Assembly: GCF_030704535.1 (NCBI RefSeq)
Contig: NC_081807.1
Coordinates: forward strand, 4,691,001 to 4,755,000
DNA from: Vitis vinifera
Taxonomy: Eukaryota > Streptophyta > Magnoliopsida > Vitales > Vitaceae
DNA: 64,000 bases
Direction: 5' to 3'
Under the pieces are notes generated by a model. It searched no databases. It was given only the letters and a program-made list of their open reading frames with translations, and was not told the DNA's origin. Below are positions 1 through 12,329 of the stretch, one piece after another; the stretch's first letter is position 1; each line of letters starts with the position of its first letter. The position numbers and the translations under genes are program-made.

Positions 1-66
1 GCTTATCAGTTATTTCGCTCACCGAATTTTGCACCTATTTGGCTAATTATACTGATATTAAACCAG

Positions 67-324
67 GTTTGGAGCAACGAAACTTATGAGAGTGTGGAGC
101 ACAGAGTGATACTGAATTCAGAGAGGGAAAGGTTCTCGATTCCGTTCTTTTTCAATCCCGCGCACCATCTTTGGGTGCAGCCCTTGGAGGAGCTGACGAA
201 GGGGGAAAAACCAAAGTATAGAGCATACAACTGGGGAAAGTTCTTCGCTACGAGAAAGCGCGGTAATCTCAAGAAGCTTGGTGTGGAAAACCTCCAAATT
301 TCTCATTTCAAGGTATCAGAGTAA
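67..324 (+). CDS. 2-oxoglutarate-dependent dioxygenase, exon 3 only (gene enters from the left)
   Basis: Last exon of a DOXC-class Fe(II)/2OG dioxygenase whose exons 1-2 lie before the window. It begins after the acceptor AG at 65-66 with VWSN, the same junction as in the complete copies, and runs 85 codons to TAA. It holds the distal iron ligand His (VEHRV) and the 2-oxoglutarate-binding RxS motif (RFSIP). It reads SNE where the others read SND. The exon is open and very similar to that of the gene at 40057-41260, its partner in the segmental duplication. The 3' flank to 538 is the conserved downstream sequence of the family (AT-rich, AATAAT/ATAAAT motifs that could be polyadenylation signals). 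Substrate unknown. Confidence 0.85.
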   Translation, partial: VWSNETYESVEHRVILNSERERFSIPFFFNPAHHLWVQPLEELTKGEKPKYRAYNWGKFFATRKRGNLKKLGVENLQISHFKVSE

Positions 325-538
325 AAGGTCGGTGGGACATTATCTATCCGTAAACAATAAGCGCTTGTTTTACCTCTCTAAATCTTATCATGCGGTATAT
401 ACGATACGTACGTGGTGAATTTGGAGGTTTGGTGTAATAATAATGTAATTTGCTTGATAAATAAGCAGCAATGCATGCTACATTAATGGAATCATCATTT
501 TCTTCCTATTCCAGGAATAGAATTATTAAGATAACTGA

Positions 539-891
539 TGTTAACCAAATCACGCACACACTCATGTATAAATAGAAACAAAAAAAAAAAAAAAATGGTT
601 TTACGATCAATTTGATCCCTACATCAATGGAGTACACCAACATACAACAATTCACTATAAAAGGGATGAGAAGGAGTGGAATAGCAAAGCTCTCAAAAAA
701 CCTCTCAATTGCAACTACACATTAAAAAACAAAACCTTAAAACATAAAAGGGTTAAAATATATAATAAGATTAAACCTGTCAATCATTACATAAAAATAA
801 ATAAATAAATTCTCCATAGAGCATTGCGCCCTTCAATCCCTACAAGTTGATCGGGGCATAATAAAACTGATTCAAGCTTCACAATCCAACA
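539..891 (-). repeat. 3' LTR of copia element A
   Basis: Bounded by TGTTAACC at 539 and CCAACA ending at 891, so it starts TGTTGG on the minus strand. A purine-rich stretch ending in AAGTGGAAGAT abuts it and serves as polypurine tract. The host sequence at 530-538 matches the region downstream of the other dioxygenase copies, which fixes the left edge. The paralogous LTR at 41479 lacks its polypurine-side end through a deletion of roughly 100 bp. Confidence 0.7.
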
Positions 892-978
892 ATCTTCCAC
901 TTGAAGACTAAAACACAAGTAAACATTCTCTTTCAATGATTAATGGGTATGAGGGTGCACTCAAACAACCTATTCTCA

Positions 979-2955
979 TTATTGACCAATTGAAGTTGCA
1001 CACAACTCCAATTTTTCTATTATCACTATTTTAGTTAACATGTTAACCGGATTCTTGCTACCTTGTATCTTCACAAATGTTAACACCCTATCTTCAAGCA
1101 AAAACCTGATGGAGTGATAATGAAGTGTAATATAATTAGTTCTTGAATGAAATGTTGAATACTTAGCCAAATGTATTGCACTTTGGCCATTACTATGCAA
1201 AACATTCATATCTTATTTGAATCCTAACTTTGCTAACAAACTCTATAGCCAAATCATTTCTTTTCTAGCTTCTGTGATAGCCACATATTTTACTTCAATT
1301 GTAGATAAAATAACAATCTTCTACAATTGAGAAATCAAACTAATAGCAATAGTACCCAAAGTGAGCACATACCATGTAGTACTTTTCCAATTATCTATCT
1401 CATTGGCAAAATCAACATCCACATATCCTTGCAATTTTAACTCACCCCTTTCGAAACATAGACATTTTTTTGTAGTACCCTGTAAGTACCTAAGCATCCA
1501 TTTCACTACTTCATAATGCTACTTACTTAGATTTGACATAAATTTGCTCACAACTTCCACTGCATAGGCAATGTCTAGTGTCGTGCATATCATAACATAC
1601 ATCAAACTTCCAATGGCTAAGGCATATGAAACCTTAGCCATGAAGTCTTTTTCCTCATCTGCCCATGGGCAATGCTTAATTAGACAACCTGAAATGATTT
1701 GCTAATGATGTTCTAATTGCCTTACATTACTCATGTCGAATATTTGCAATACTTTATGAGTATATATACTTAGCCTAAGATAACCATAAGATGCTCGTTT
1801 ATTTGTCTTTGCTAATCTTCATCCCAAGTACCTACTTTGTTGCTCCCAAGTCCTTCATTTCAAATTCACTAGACAACTATTTCTTCAACTTGTTAATTTC
1901 ATCTAGATTTGCGTCAACTACTAACATGCCATCAACATAAAGTAACAAAATAATATAGATAGAACCAACTCTCTTAAAGTAACAACAATGGTCTGCATTG
2001 CACTTGAGATGCCTATTCTTTTGCATGAAACTACCAAATATTCTATACCATTGTCTTGGGGCTTGTTTTAAATCATACAGACTGTTAGTTAATTTGCACA
2101 CCAGATTCTCTTTACCCTTCACTACAAAACCCTCTAGTTGTTGCATATATACTAATTTCCCCATCAAAATCACCATAGAGGAAAGCTATCTTCACATCTA
2201 ACCGTTCTATATGTAAACTCTTTATTGCTACAATACTCAAAACATATTGAATAATAGTTAGTTTCACAACTAGAGAGAAAATGTATGTATAGTCAATCAT
2301 TTTTCTTCTATTGAAACCCTTTGACCACCAATCTAGCCTTATATCTCTTAGAACCACCATGCTCCTACTTAATTTAATACACCCACTTATTATGAAAAAC
2401 TTTCTTACCCATTGGTAACTCGACTAGCTTCCAAGTCTGGTTAAGAATAAGGGACTTCATTTCATTTTTCATCGTAAGCTCCCACTTTCTATTATCTTCC
2501 ATCTGACATGCCTCATCATAACATTTAGGTTCACCTCCATCTATTAGTAGCAAATAATTTAAATACTTCCTATTTGGTACATGTGGCTTGTTAGATCTCC
2601 TCAAAGTAGGAATTGAAACTAGATCTTGTGATATATTAACATCTTATGCAGTATTTTCCTCAATCTAATGATTATGACCTGTCTTATTTGTCATGTTATT
2701 CAATGGGACATCATTTGGCTCAAAGTAAATAGGTTCAAGTTGTACCAGACTATTGGAATGTGTTGCATCTCTCTACATATACAAAACTTTCTCATTAAAT
2801 ATGACATCCTTACTTCTAATCGACATCCTTACTTCTAATCACTTTCTTACTCTGGTCATCCCAAAACTAATAACCAAAATTATCAACACCATAGCTAAGA
2901 AAGTACATTTTAGTGATTTAGCATCAAGTATGTTTATGTCATGATCACTAATATG

Positions 2956-3024
<69 letters not shown>

Positions 3025-4215
3025 GATACACAACCAAATACCCTCAAATGAGAAAACTTTACCTTTTTTTTAGTTCACACTTTTTCCAGTATTTTGTGAT
3101 CAAGTAAGTTGTTTTGTTGATTGCTTTTGCCAAGAACTCCTTTGACAACCTTGCTTGTATACACGTTTTTTTTCTCTTTCAGTCAATGTCTTGTTCATTC
3201 ATTATGCTATACCATTCTGGTAAGGTGTCCTTGGCACGGTCTTCTCTAATTTAATTCCATTTTCATAATAGATCTTCTTGAACTCAAATTCTTCATCCTC
3301 CCTACCATTATCAAACCGTAACTTCTTGACTCTCATACATGTCTTATTCTCCACCATTGTTTTCCGTCTCTTGAATACATCAAACACTTCTCATTTGTGT
3401 ATCATAAAGTATACCCACACTTTCCTCAAATGATCATCAATGAAGGTCACAAAAAAAAATCTTCTACCGATAGATGAAATTGAAGCAAGTCCCCAAACAT
3501 TTGTATAAACTAACTTCAGTTTTACTTCTTTTGGAGTTTTTCCAACTTTCTTAAAGCTAACCCTTCTTTGTTTCCCAAGTATGCAATTTTCACACATGTC
3601 AATGTCAACTTATTTCAAACTTGACAACTTCCCATTTGAGTGTATAATTTCCAACCCCTCATTGCTCATGTGACCAAGCCTTTAATGCCATAAATTCGAA
3701 TCTTCTTTGCTCTCAACAATTGTAATAAACCCACAACCATTCATTGTCATGTAAAGAGTATCATTCTTCTTGCCATGGCAAATAGCTCCCTTTGAGATAT
3801 TCCATGTGTCACCTAAAAAAGTTGTCACATAACTATCTTTTGTTAACTACCCAATGGAAATAAAATTATCTCTCAGGTTTGAAATGTGCCTCACATTGTC
3901 CAAATTCCATACAAATCCATTCAAATATTTGATATGCACTTCACTTATGCCAATAACAACACATGCTTGGTCATCACCTAGATACTTCTTCCCTAGATTA
4001 CCTGAGACATAATTCTCAAATAATTCTCCACTTGAGGTAGCATGGAACGATGCCCCTGAATCTAATACCCACGATTATGTTGTTCTCTCTAAATAGCAGA
4101 TAAGAGCATCATCTAATTCTTTTGACACAACATTTGCATTGGTCTTGTTGTCACCATCCTTATCCTTCTTGGCAGCCTTACACTCATTTTTATAATGTCT
4201 CTTCTTTCCACAATT
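979..4215 (-). pseudogene. copia A pol: zinc knuckle, protease, integrase, reverse transcriptase, RNase H
   Basis: Read 4215 to 979. The zinc knuckle (CGKKRHYKNEC) lacks its first Cys. The protease-like segment has WVLDSGASFHAT. The GAG-pre-integrase segment has RLGHMSNEG and CENCILGKQRR. The integrase core has RFDNGRED and TPYQNG. The RT N-terminus has NKWVY and the RT core has LLYVDG where YVDD is expected. RNase H includes MKWMLRYLQGTTK. Several in-frame stops and frameshifts break the frame, and an AC/AT microsatellite at 2959-3024 lies between integrase and RT. It encodes no working polyprotein. Confidence 0.85.
2959..3024. repeat. (AC)24(AT)9 microsatellite
   Basis: Uninterrupted AC run from 2959 to 3006, then AT to 3024, inside the copia pol remnant. 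The duplicated copy at 43783-43814 has about (AC)10(AT)6. Confidence 0.95.
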
Positions 4216-4239
4216 TGATCAATCTTCTCTCTTATGTAA

Positions 4240-6390
4240 AATACTAAGCCTTTTTACATAGTAACTTTGGTTAAGAAAAAACTAGAGAAATAGTCACTAT
4301 GGTTTTTGTAATTCTTTGGGTATCATCCTTAGGGACTAACATATGGAATTTTTCAATACTAGGATAAATGAATTGTTTTTATTTAAATCCTAAAGCGAAA
4401 AACAATATGTGAATTAACTTTTATGAAGTGAAACTAAGTAAAAAAAAAAAAAAACTAAATTAATAACAAAACGAATATTGATTTTTAATTTAATTGATTT
4501 AAGTTTGAGGTTTTCCACAATATAACTTAAGGTATAGAAATAGAGATAACAAAGGTTTCTTAACTAGAGTGATCTTAGGGTTTTGGGATTCTTGGCCGCT
4601 TGCAATCAACTTGAGCCCTATAACTCAAAAGTACATCTAAAACTTAATTTTTCTTTTTAAAACAAGTTCTTAAAACTATCATGTAGGACCTCAGGCACTA
4701 CCAATTCTCCTAAAAGCAATTGCTGTTAAGAAATGTGCATACTCTAACCTTATAGTGCATTCACCCAAGTGCTCACGGCGAACACAAAGAGAGTTGATGG
4801 ATGCAGCCAACCCTCTGATTTGTCAACACATCAAATGAATGAAATTATTATCAATTTAAGGTTTGGCTTTTTAACATTTCCTACTCCTTCTAACTTCGTT
4901 TTGGGGCAGATAACTATAAGAAAAATCAGGATTACTAATGATCAAGAGTTACCAAGAATCACTAGTATCGAATAATCACCTACTATATTATTCTCTAAAC
5001 TAACTCACAATGATAGGATAAAAAATTAATAAATTGTAACTCAACCATTAATTAATCTTATTGTTATAATAATTTACCTAATGTCCCTATAAGTTTTCTA
5101 ACCGTTAGTTTTTATGTTTAAGCCCCAAGTTAGCTTTTTATCCTCTCATGGGGGTAATGTCACATTCACAATCCATAATAAAGTAAAAATTCATAATTTG
5201 AAATAAAGGAAACTAAAAACAATACATTCAATAAAGAAGAAAATAAATAAACCAAAAGTTCTCGTATTCTTCCCCACGAAATGTCTAACTCTTGGAAGAT
5301 CACCTAAACACTATAACTAAAAGAGTTTTTATAGTAACTTCAATGACCTAACATGTGGTACACTCTCATTGGCCACTTATTGTAACGAAAAGTCATAAAT
5401 AACCTTTAAAAAAAACCCCAAAAATTACGAGTTCTAAATGAGTATGATGCGTTTTGAATTGGATAAAGGCATTTGAAACTCGTTTTGACATGTCTCAGAG
5501 CCTAAAATCGGTCACTAATGGTTGAGTTCGAAATTTGGGTGAGTTCAAATCAATTTTGAACTCATAAGTGGGAAATAAATGGTCCAATTTGAAATCAACA
5601 AGGTGAGTTCAAAATTCATAGTGAATTTTGAACTCACTCACTGCCCATGTATGTTCATTTGACTTTGAAATGTATGCCTCTTGTTTGAAATAGGTAAAGA
5701 GATTCAAACTTAGCCAATGCCAAAAGTTTTCTTTCATTTCTTTGAGTTTTAAATGGACAAAAACCATTTCAAATCCAAGTGACCAATTTCGAACTCAGTT
5801 TTTCTCTCTAACTAGTTTGCTTTAAATGTGCATAACTTCCTTATTTAGCTCTAATTTGGACATTGTTTGAAGCTTTGAATTCCTAACTTCCCATGCTTCA
5901 AAACAATATATAGCTTGCCTAAAATGGACTTTGGGAAATGCTCCAAATTTCATTTTAAAGTCAGAGTATATGTTATTACCAGATTTTGAGTCCCAAATTT
6001 CCATGCAAACTTGATGAATTTTGTTTCATGCCTCATTTTCTATGTTTGTATGCCTTATTTCTTACTTCATGATAATGGTCATTCCTCATCTCCCAAACTC
6101 ACGATATCCTCGTCTTTCCTTTCTTCATATTTCATGAGTCTTGACTTGTTCATTTTCTCATTTAACCCCTTCTTATTCTTTCAAAATCTAAATTGATTCA
6201 CCTTACACCATTTTCTTTTCTTAAACCTGAGATAAATCTCCAAAATACAAGTTAAACTCATGGCTAGGACCTTAGTATCAATTTGGGTAGAGTCAGATGA
6301 TTTGAGTGTCTTATGATATATAAATCATATCAAATATATGTCATTTGAGCACATATTTTAGCTCCAATCACAATTCCAACATTTGATATT
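4240..6390 (-). repeat. old gypsy-type LTR nested in copia element A
   Basis: This stretch separates the copia zinc knuckle from the copia gag. Its layout parallels the LTR of the young gypsy element at 45371: an early 'stepwise block' (TCACTATGG, then GGGACTAA), and a module at about 5822-5960 containing CTAACTTCCC, ATATATAGC and GGACTTTGGGAA, which matches 46890-47010. No coding sequence is visible. It contains the AGAGT at 4567-4571 that is the uninterrupted version of the young element's target site. Exact ends and target duplication could not be fixed; solo LTR is the simplest reading. Confidence 0.55.
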
Positions 6391-6499
6391 GTTCTTACTC
6401 GTCTGATGTTAGGAATTTATGGAATTTTTGTATTTCAACCTATCATTCCTCGATTTGGATTTATCACGCCTATTACCTTTATTATGATTTCTAGCTTTG

Positions 6500-6880
6500 C
6501 TCTCCATATTTAATGTTGATCATGAATTTGAAAAACCTTCTTCATGCTTCTTGATCTCCTCGGTTATAATCATGTCTACTACATTCGAAAACACCAATTT
6601 TGATTTTTTGGATGAACTATTGATTGAGGTGATTGTGTCTTTCCAACTCTCAAGCAATTAACCGAGGATTAATAAGGCTTGAATCTTATCATCAAATTTA
6701 ATAACCATCGAATTTAATTAATTTGTGGTCTCATTAAATTCATTCAAGTGCTACTTGAAATTCTCATTCTCGAACATCTTTAAATTAAATAATTTTTTAA
6801 TTAAGTGTACCTTACTTGTTGTAGAGAGTTGTTCATTCATGTTAGGCAGCCATGAGAGAAGTCGTTGTGTAAGCATGAGA
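6500..6880 (-). pseudogene. copia A gag remnant
   Basis: Minus-strand reading gives fragments typical of copia gag (UBN2-type), for instance NEQLSTTSKVHLIKKLFNLK near 6780-6840, then HLNEFNETTN and KFDDKIQALLIL, with frameshifts. It lies upstream of the zinc-knuckle segment in element order but is separated from it by the nested LTR. Its partner is at about 55580-55900. Confidence 0.65.
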
Positions 6881-7935
6881 CCAAATGGCCAACTAATGAT
6901 TTAATTAATTTATATTGTTATAAGACATTTTTAATCTACGTATCAAAATTAATTTATTAAAAATGTCTTATAAAAAAGTAATGTTTTTAGTGAGAAAAAG
7001 GTCTCATGAGAAATATACGTATCAATAAATTAATTGATTAAAAATATAAAAATTTTGGATAAAACCGTAACAAATTATCATTGAAAATTATTTTTTGTAT
7101 TTTATTTTAAAACTTATATAATAAGATAAACAAATGAAGGATACATTTGGAACCGTTACCAAGAATAATTTTTTGTTTTTGGGAATAAAGGAATATGAAA
7201 ATACTTTGATTTTCAATTGTTTCTAAAACATGTTTTTGAAAATTGTCATGACAATAAGACATTTGTTGATAACTTATTTTAAGTATTTTTTTTAGTAGTT
7301 TTACCTTTTTAAAAAAAATGTAAAAAATGATTGAAAATAAAATATTATATATAAAAATTATTTTTTAAAAATATAAAAAATAAGTTTATAATAATATAAG
7401 TTTTTAAATAAACCTTTATTCTAAATTTAAAAATGGTTTTTAAACTTAAAAAAATATTTTTTCAAGAATCATTTTTAAAAGTGTTTCTAAACAATTTATC
7501 TTATCAAATTGATAACCTTTGCACTCGTTAACTTTGACCTAGAATTCAAAAATATTTGTGACACCATCTTATTTAGTAATCAAACACTGATCGACTAAGC
7601 GAAAGGTATCTTTGATCAGAGCATTAGACTCCAATTCAAATACGGATGAAACATTTTAATGTGGAGGGAGCTGTCGGCAAAATCATTGAGAGAGATTCCC
7701 TTTGGGACTGCAGTATCACTTGACCAATTATCATTAATATATGCGCAATCCATGAGGTCACACCCTCAACCAAACCTTAAAAAGTAACCCAAATTATGCC
7801 CAGGTTCAATGTACTAAACCAACCCCACCACACTACAAAAACCACCTGCCGTGTGGCCCAATTTCCCGTCACCATCTACACCTGCTGCCACCAGTGCTTA
7901 ACCCCCATTTCTAACTTCCAACCACTACCACAGCC
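6881..7935. other. 5' flank of the 7936 dioxygenase gene
   Basis: AT-rich with no gene. It contains an 18 bp perfect inverted repeat (arms 6918-6935 and 6956-6973). From about 7070 on it is closely similar to the flank of the gene at 57211. The last 200 bp are conserved among all full copies. The position that is TATAAAAA in the 40057 gene reads TACAAAAA here (about 7834-7841). Confidence 0.6.
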
Positions 7936-9139
7936 ATGGGAGAGGTCGATCCAGCCTTCATCCAAGACACCCAACATAGGCCTAAGCTCGCTGTTATCGA
8001 AGCTGAAGGCATCCCCCTCATTGATCTCTCTTCCGCCAATGCTTCCAACCATGTTTCTCAAATAGCTGACGCATCCAAGAATTGGGGCTTCTTTCAAGTC
8101 ATCAACCATGGGGTGCCCTCGGAGTCTCGCCGGAAAATTGAGGGTGCGGCGAGGAAATTCTTCGCTCTGCCATTGGAGGAGAAGAGGAAGGTGAGTAGAG
8201 ATGAGGTGAATCCTTTGGGGTATTTTGATTCGGAGCTTACCAAGAACGTTAGGGACTGGAAGGAAGTCTTTGATTTCGTGGTGTCAACCCCCACCGTGAT
8301 CCCTGTTTCGCCTGATCCTGACGACAAGGAGCTCAAAGAGCTGACCAATCAGTGGCCTCAGTACCCTCCTGAATTAAGGTACAAATTTCACCAGCTAAGG
8401 CACAATAACTACAGTGAATTACTTATCTTTTTTGTTCTAATTGAACTGATTTATATAGGGAGGTATGTGAAGAGTATGCTAGAGAAATGGAAAAATTAGC
8501 TTTCAAGCTATTGGGACTCATCTCGTTGAGTTTAGGTTTGCCGGAAAACAGATTCAATCTTTTCTTTGAAGAATCAACGAACTTCATCCGCCTCAAACAC
8601 TACCCACCTTGCCCCATCCCTCACCTAGCTCTGGGCGTTGGTCGCCACAAGGATGGCGGAGCCTTAACCATCCTTGCTCAGGATGATGTCGGAGGGTTGG
8701 AAGTAAAGCGAAAAACCGATGGAGAATGGATTCGAGTTAAGCCCACCCCAGATGCTTATATCATCAATGTTGGGGATATAATTCAGGTACCACCCAAGAA
8801 CTTCGAATTATAAGTACATGCTTATCAGTACTGTTTGGCTCAGTTACACCCATTTGGCTAATTATACTGATATTAAACCAGGCCTGGAGCAATGATACTT
8901 ATGAAAGTGTGGAGCACAGGGTGACTGTGAATTCAGAGAGGGAAAGGTTTTCGATTCCGTTCTCTTTCAATCCCGGGCAGCATGTTTGGGTGAAGCCCTT
9001 GGAGGAGCTGACGAAGGGGGAAAAGCAAAATTACAGAGCATACAACTGGGGAAAGTTCTTTTCTGCGAGAAGGCGCAGCAATTTCAAGAAGCTTGATGTG
9101 GAAAACCTCCAAATTTCTCATTTCAAGGTATCAGAGTAA
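7936..9139 (+). CDS. 2-oxoglutarate-dependent dioxygenase (DOXC), 3 exons, 342 aa
   Basis: Exons 7936-8378, 8459-8786 and 8882-9139, all with GT-AG introns (80 and 95 bp); intron 1 splits codon 148. The start follows a conserved untranslated leader and gives MGEVDPAF, shared by every copy. DIOX_N domain about residues 24-130 (IPLIDLS, FFQVINHG); 2OG-Fe(II) oxygenase domain about 185-290. Iron ligands H211, D213 and H269; 2OG-binding R279 and S281. Such soluble enzymes couple 2OG decarboxylation to hydroxylation or demethylation of small molecules; no substrate can be read here. Two oddities: Lys194 where other copies have Asn in the RLNHYPPCP motif, and Ala258 instead of Val at the start of exon 3. 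Reading frame intact, activity uncertain. Confidence 0.88.
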
Positions 9140-11103
9140 AAGTGTCAGTAGGACAGTATCTATCTGTAATCAGTAAGAGCTTGTTTTAGCCCGTTCACCA
9201 TCCAGTATATAGGCTAAGTACATGTTGAATTTGGAGGTTTGGTGTGACAATAATAATGTAATTTGCTTGATAAATAAACAGCAATGTTGGGATATACTTT
9301 TTAGGCTATGTCTGATGAACGCTTTTTCCCAAATTATTATTCAAAATGTCCCTTTGGTGATATGCTTCCAAGACTACTTTTCAACCACTGTCGGAGGTGG
9401 GTTGCGATCTATACAAATAAGAGGACAATTACACTTGATTGACCCCATATACACAGTTGTTACATCATCTATCACCACTCCAATCCATACATCAAATGTA
9501 TCACTAGAGATAGTAACATTGTCTTTACCTAAAAATAATAATAATAGTAACTAAAAATATCACTGTAGATAATAGGATGTACTAACTTATTTAGCACTGT
9601 CATCACTTCAACCTCTACATCAAATATGTCAGGAAATAATAACATTATTTTTACTTAAAAATAATAATGTTAGTAACTAAAAGTACCACTATAGATAGCA
9701 AATATGCACTATTATATTTAGTTTTTTATTGTCATTGTTATGACTTTGGTAGCAATTATTAAATAACATGCCCAAAAAAATAGGTATAATGTACTCTTTA
9801 AAAACATTATTTATTAAAGAAAAAAACAATTTTAATGGTTTAAATTTTTAATTAAACAAAAATGTACTTTTTTTACATGTTTAATATAATAAAAAAAAAT
9901 CATTAGGGGTTTTTTTTATTTTAAATATCAATGTATTATGATGGGAGTTGTGAATTTATATTCAAAATTTTAATACAAACACTTTTAAAATTTTTATTTT
10001 ACCTATCTTCAAATATTACTTTTAAAATTAAATACTCTTAAAAAATTATCATTACTAATTTTTTGTTGAATGAAATTAAAGGTAAACTAATATTTTTTTT
10101 TTGTATATTATTTTTTTTTTGTTTTTATTTTGAAGAAAACAAAAACTTTAATTTCTAGTGTTTTTTTAAATTTCATTTTTAAAAAATCTAGGTTTAAAAT
10201 TCTATAAGAAAAATTAGAAATAAAAAATATAGAAAATGAGATCTATAATAATGAAACAAAATAAAATATTGTATATACGAAATCAATATTATTTAAAATA
10301 CTAATATTTATTTATTTATTTATTTATTAGATTTTTAATTATTATAGATGAATATATTTTTATATTAAAAACTAATTTATGTTAATGTATTAATTATACA
10401 TCACATTTAAATAAAATGAAAAAATAAATAAATGAATTGTACTTTAAAAAAAATTCTAATTTTTTTAATTAAATAGAATTTTAAAAATCGAGAAAATAGA
10501 TGAGAAATATTTTTTTAAAAAAATTAAAATTAAAAAAAGGAAAGGGTTATAGGAACAAACAGTGTAAAGTAAAGTAGAACAGAAAGGGTTTTTCTTCTAA
10601 GAAATGAGGGCAATGACGTCATAGGAAAATGTGACATGATGAAAATATGTTGAATAGTAGTTTTGGAAGCATGGATACAGTTATTATTTTAGTACATGAT
10701 TTGGAAATTATTTTTCTCATAATGTACTCTCCATGAAACCACTTTTTTAAGTTTACAATTTAGCCATGTTTTTCAAATAGTGCACTTTGACATGATTCCC
10801 CTCAAACATGTACAAAGTCACTATCCTATACATGATATGATTTGAAAATTATTTTCCTTAAAATATACTCCTATAAACCTATTTTTTAAAATTTTCAACT
10901 CATTCATATTTTCCAAATACCATGATTCCTTGAACTTATAAAACGTATCCCATTTATGTCATTATGTCAAGGTTCAATGAACCAAACCAACCCCACTACA
11001 CTACAAAAATCACCTGCCAAGTGGCCCAAGTCCCCTTCACAATCTCAACCTGCAGCTACCAGTGCATAACCACCATTTCTAGGTTCTAATCACTACCACA
11101 GCC
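9140..11103. other. intergenic, AT-rich
   Basis: 9140-9290 is the conserved 3' flank of the dioxygenase family. From 9450 to 9720 a roughly 130-170 bp unit occurs twice with divergence (ATCAAATGT/ATGTC then AAAAATAATAAT and TAGTAACTAAAA). 9720-10550 is very AT-rich with poly-A/T runs and no recognisable gene. 10960-11103 is the conserved leader and promoter of the next dioxygenase copy. The right-hand duplicate lacks about 9626-11883. Confidence 0.6.
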
Positions 11104-11983
11104 ATGGGAGAGGTCGATCCAGCCTTCATCCAAGACACCCAACATGGGCCTAAGCTCGTTGTTATCGAAGCTGAAGGCATCCCACTCATTGATCTCTCTT
11201 CCGCCAATGCCTCTAACCATGTTTCTCAAATAGCTGATGCATCCAAGAATCGAGGCTTCTTTCAAGTCATCAACCATGGGATGCCCTCGGAGTCTCGCCG
11301 GAAAATTGAGGATGCGGCGAGGAAGTTCTTCGCTCTGCCATTGTAGGAGAAGAGGAAGGTGAGTAGAGATGGGGTGAATCCTTTGTGGTATTTTGATACT
11401 GAGCATACCAAGAACGTTAGGGACTGGAAGGAAGTCTTTGATTTCGTGGTGTCATCCCCCGCCTTCATCCCTGCTTCGCCTGATCCTGACGACAAGGAGC
11501 TCAAAGAGTTGATCAATCAGTGGCCTCAGTACTCTCCTGAATTAAGGTACAAATTCCACCAGCTAAGGCAGAGTCACTTCAATGATTTACTTGGTTTTTT
11601 GGTTCTAATTGAACCAATTTATACAGGGAGGTATGTGAAGAATATGCTAGAGAAATGGAAAAACTAGCTTTCAAGATGTTGGGACTCATCTCTCTGAGCT
11701 TAGGTTTGCCGGAAAACAGATTCAATCTTTTCTTTGAAGAATCAACTACCTTCATCCGCCTCAATCACTACCCACCATGCCCCATCCCTCACCTAGCTCT
11801 GGGTGTTCGTTGCCAAAAGGATGCCGAAGCCTTAACCATCCTTGCCCAGGATGATGTCAGAGGGTTGGAAGTAAAGCAAAAAACTGATGGAGAATGGATT
11901 CGAGTTAAGCCCACCCTAGATGCATATATCATCAATGTTGGGGATATAATTCAAGTACCACCCAAGAACTTTGAATTAGTACC

Positions 11984-12232
11984 TGATAAGGAAAATGGTT
12001 CGTTTGAAAGTCAACTTCAATCTCTATCAAATCCTCCGTGATCGTCTCTATATTTCAGTAATATGTACAGCTAATCTCCTATATTTGTTTTGGTAACCAA
12101 CCATGTATAGTTCCCTTTATTGTGGAGTTAATTTGGTAAGTCTGTAACGCTAGGTTGTATACTATATATATACTTCTTGCCTTGATCTATAGAAAGAACA
12201 ATCTTTAACTCTCAAAGCCTGTATCGTCTTTA
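11984..12232 (+). repeat. 5' LTR of copia B
   Basis: Matches 20182-20420 across its length. Contains a TATA-like CTATATATATAC near 12161 and is followed immediately by the tRNA-Met primer-binding site at 12233-12244. Confidence 0.88.
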
Positions 12233-12244
12233 TGGTATCAGAGC
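12233..12244 (+). promoter_or_regulatory. primer-binding site (initiator tRNA-Met) of copia B
   Basis: TGGTATCAGAGC abuts the LTR end; this is the classic tRNA-iMet complement used by plant copia elements. In the duplicate element (59354) it reads TGGTATCAAAAC. Confidence 0.9.
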
Positions 12245-12329
12245 AACCATAGCTCACATAGTTGATTCTCATGCCTCACCAAACCCATAAACCAACGAAG
12301 GCTCTAGCCCTTCCCCCTCAATTGTTTCC

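Larger units (their letters stand above)
539..6880 (-). mobile_element. Ty1/copia retrotransposon A, decayed, minus strand, 5'-truncated and nested
   Basis: On the minus strand, gag (about 6880-6500), an interrupting gypsy LTR (about 6390-4240), zinc knuckle plus protease (about 4215-3890), integrase (3740-3200), reverse transcriptase (2610-1877), RNase H (1506-979) and a single 3' LTR (891-539) follow in Ty1/copia order. Stops and frameshifts occur throughout. No 5' LTR or primer-binding site is visible above 6880, so the 5' end is lost. A second copy with the same nested LTR lies at 41479-55900, so insertion and nesting predate the segmental duplication. Limits are approximate apart from the LTR. 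Confidence 0.85.

Noticed and set aside
7832-7846. CACTA-element terminus CACTACAAAAACC upstream of the 7936 gene
   Set aside because: The same string occurs at the same promoter position in the 57211 copy and, varied, in the 11104 and 40057 copies; it is promoter sequence around the TATA position.
11655-12041. Dioxygenase-LTR fusion protein reading through the exon 2 donor into the copia LTR
   Set aside because: The upstream stop at 11344 and the conserved splice donor make this a chance extension of the frame.
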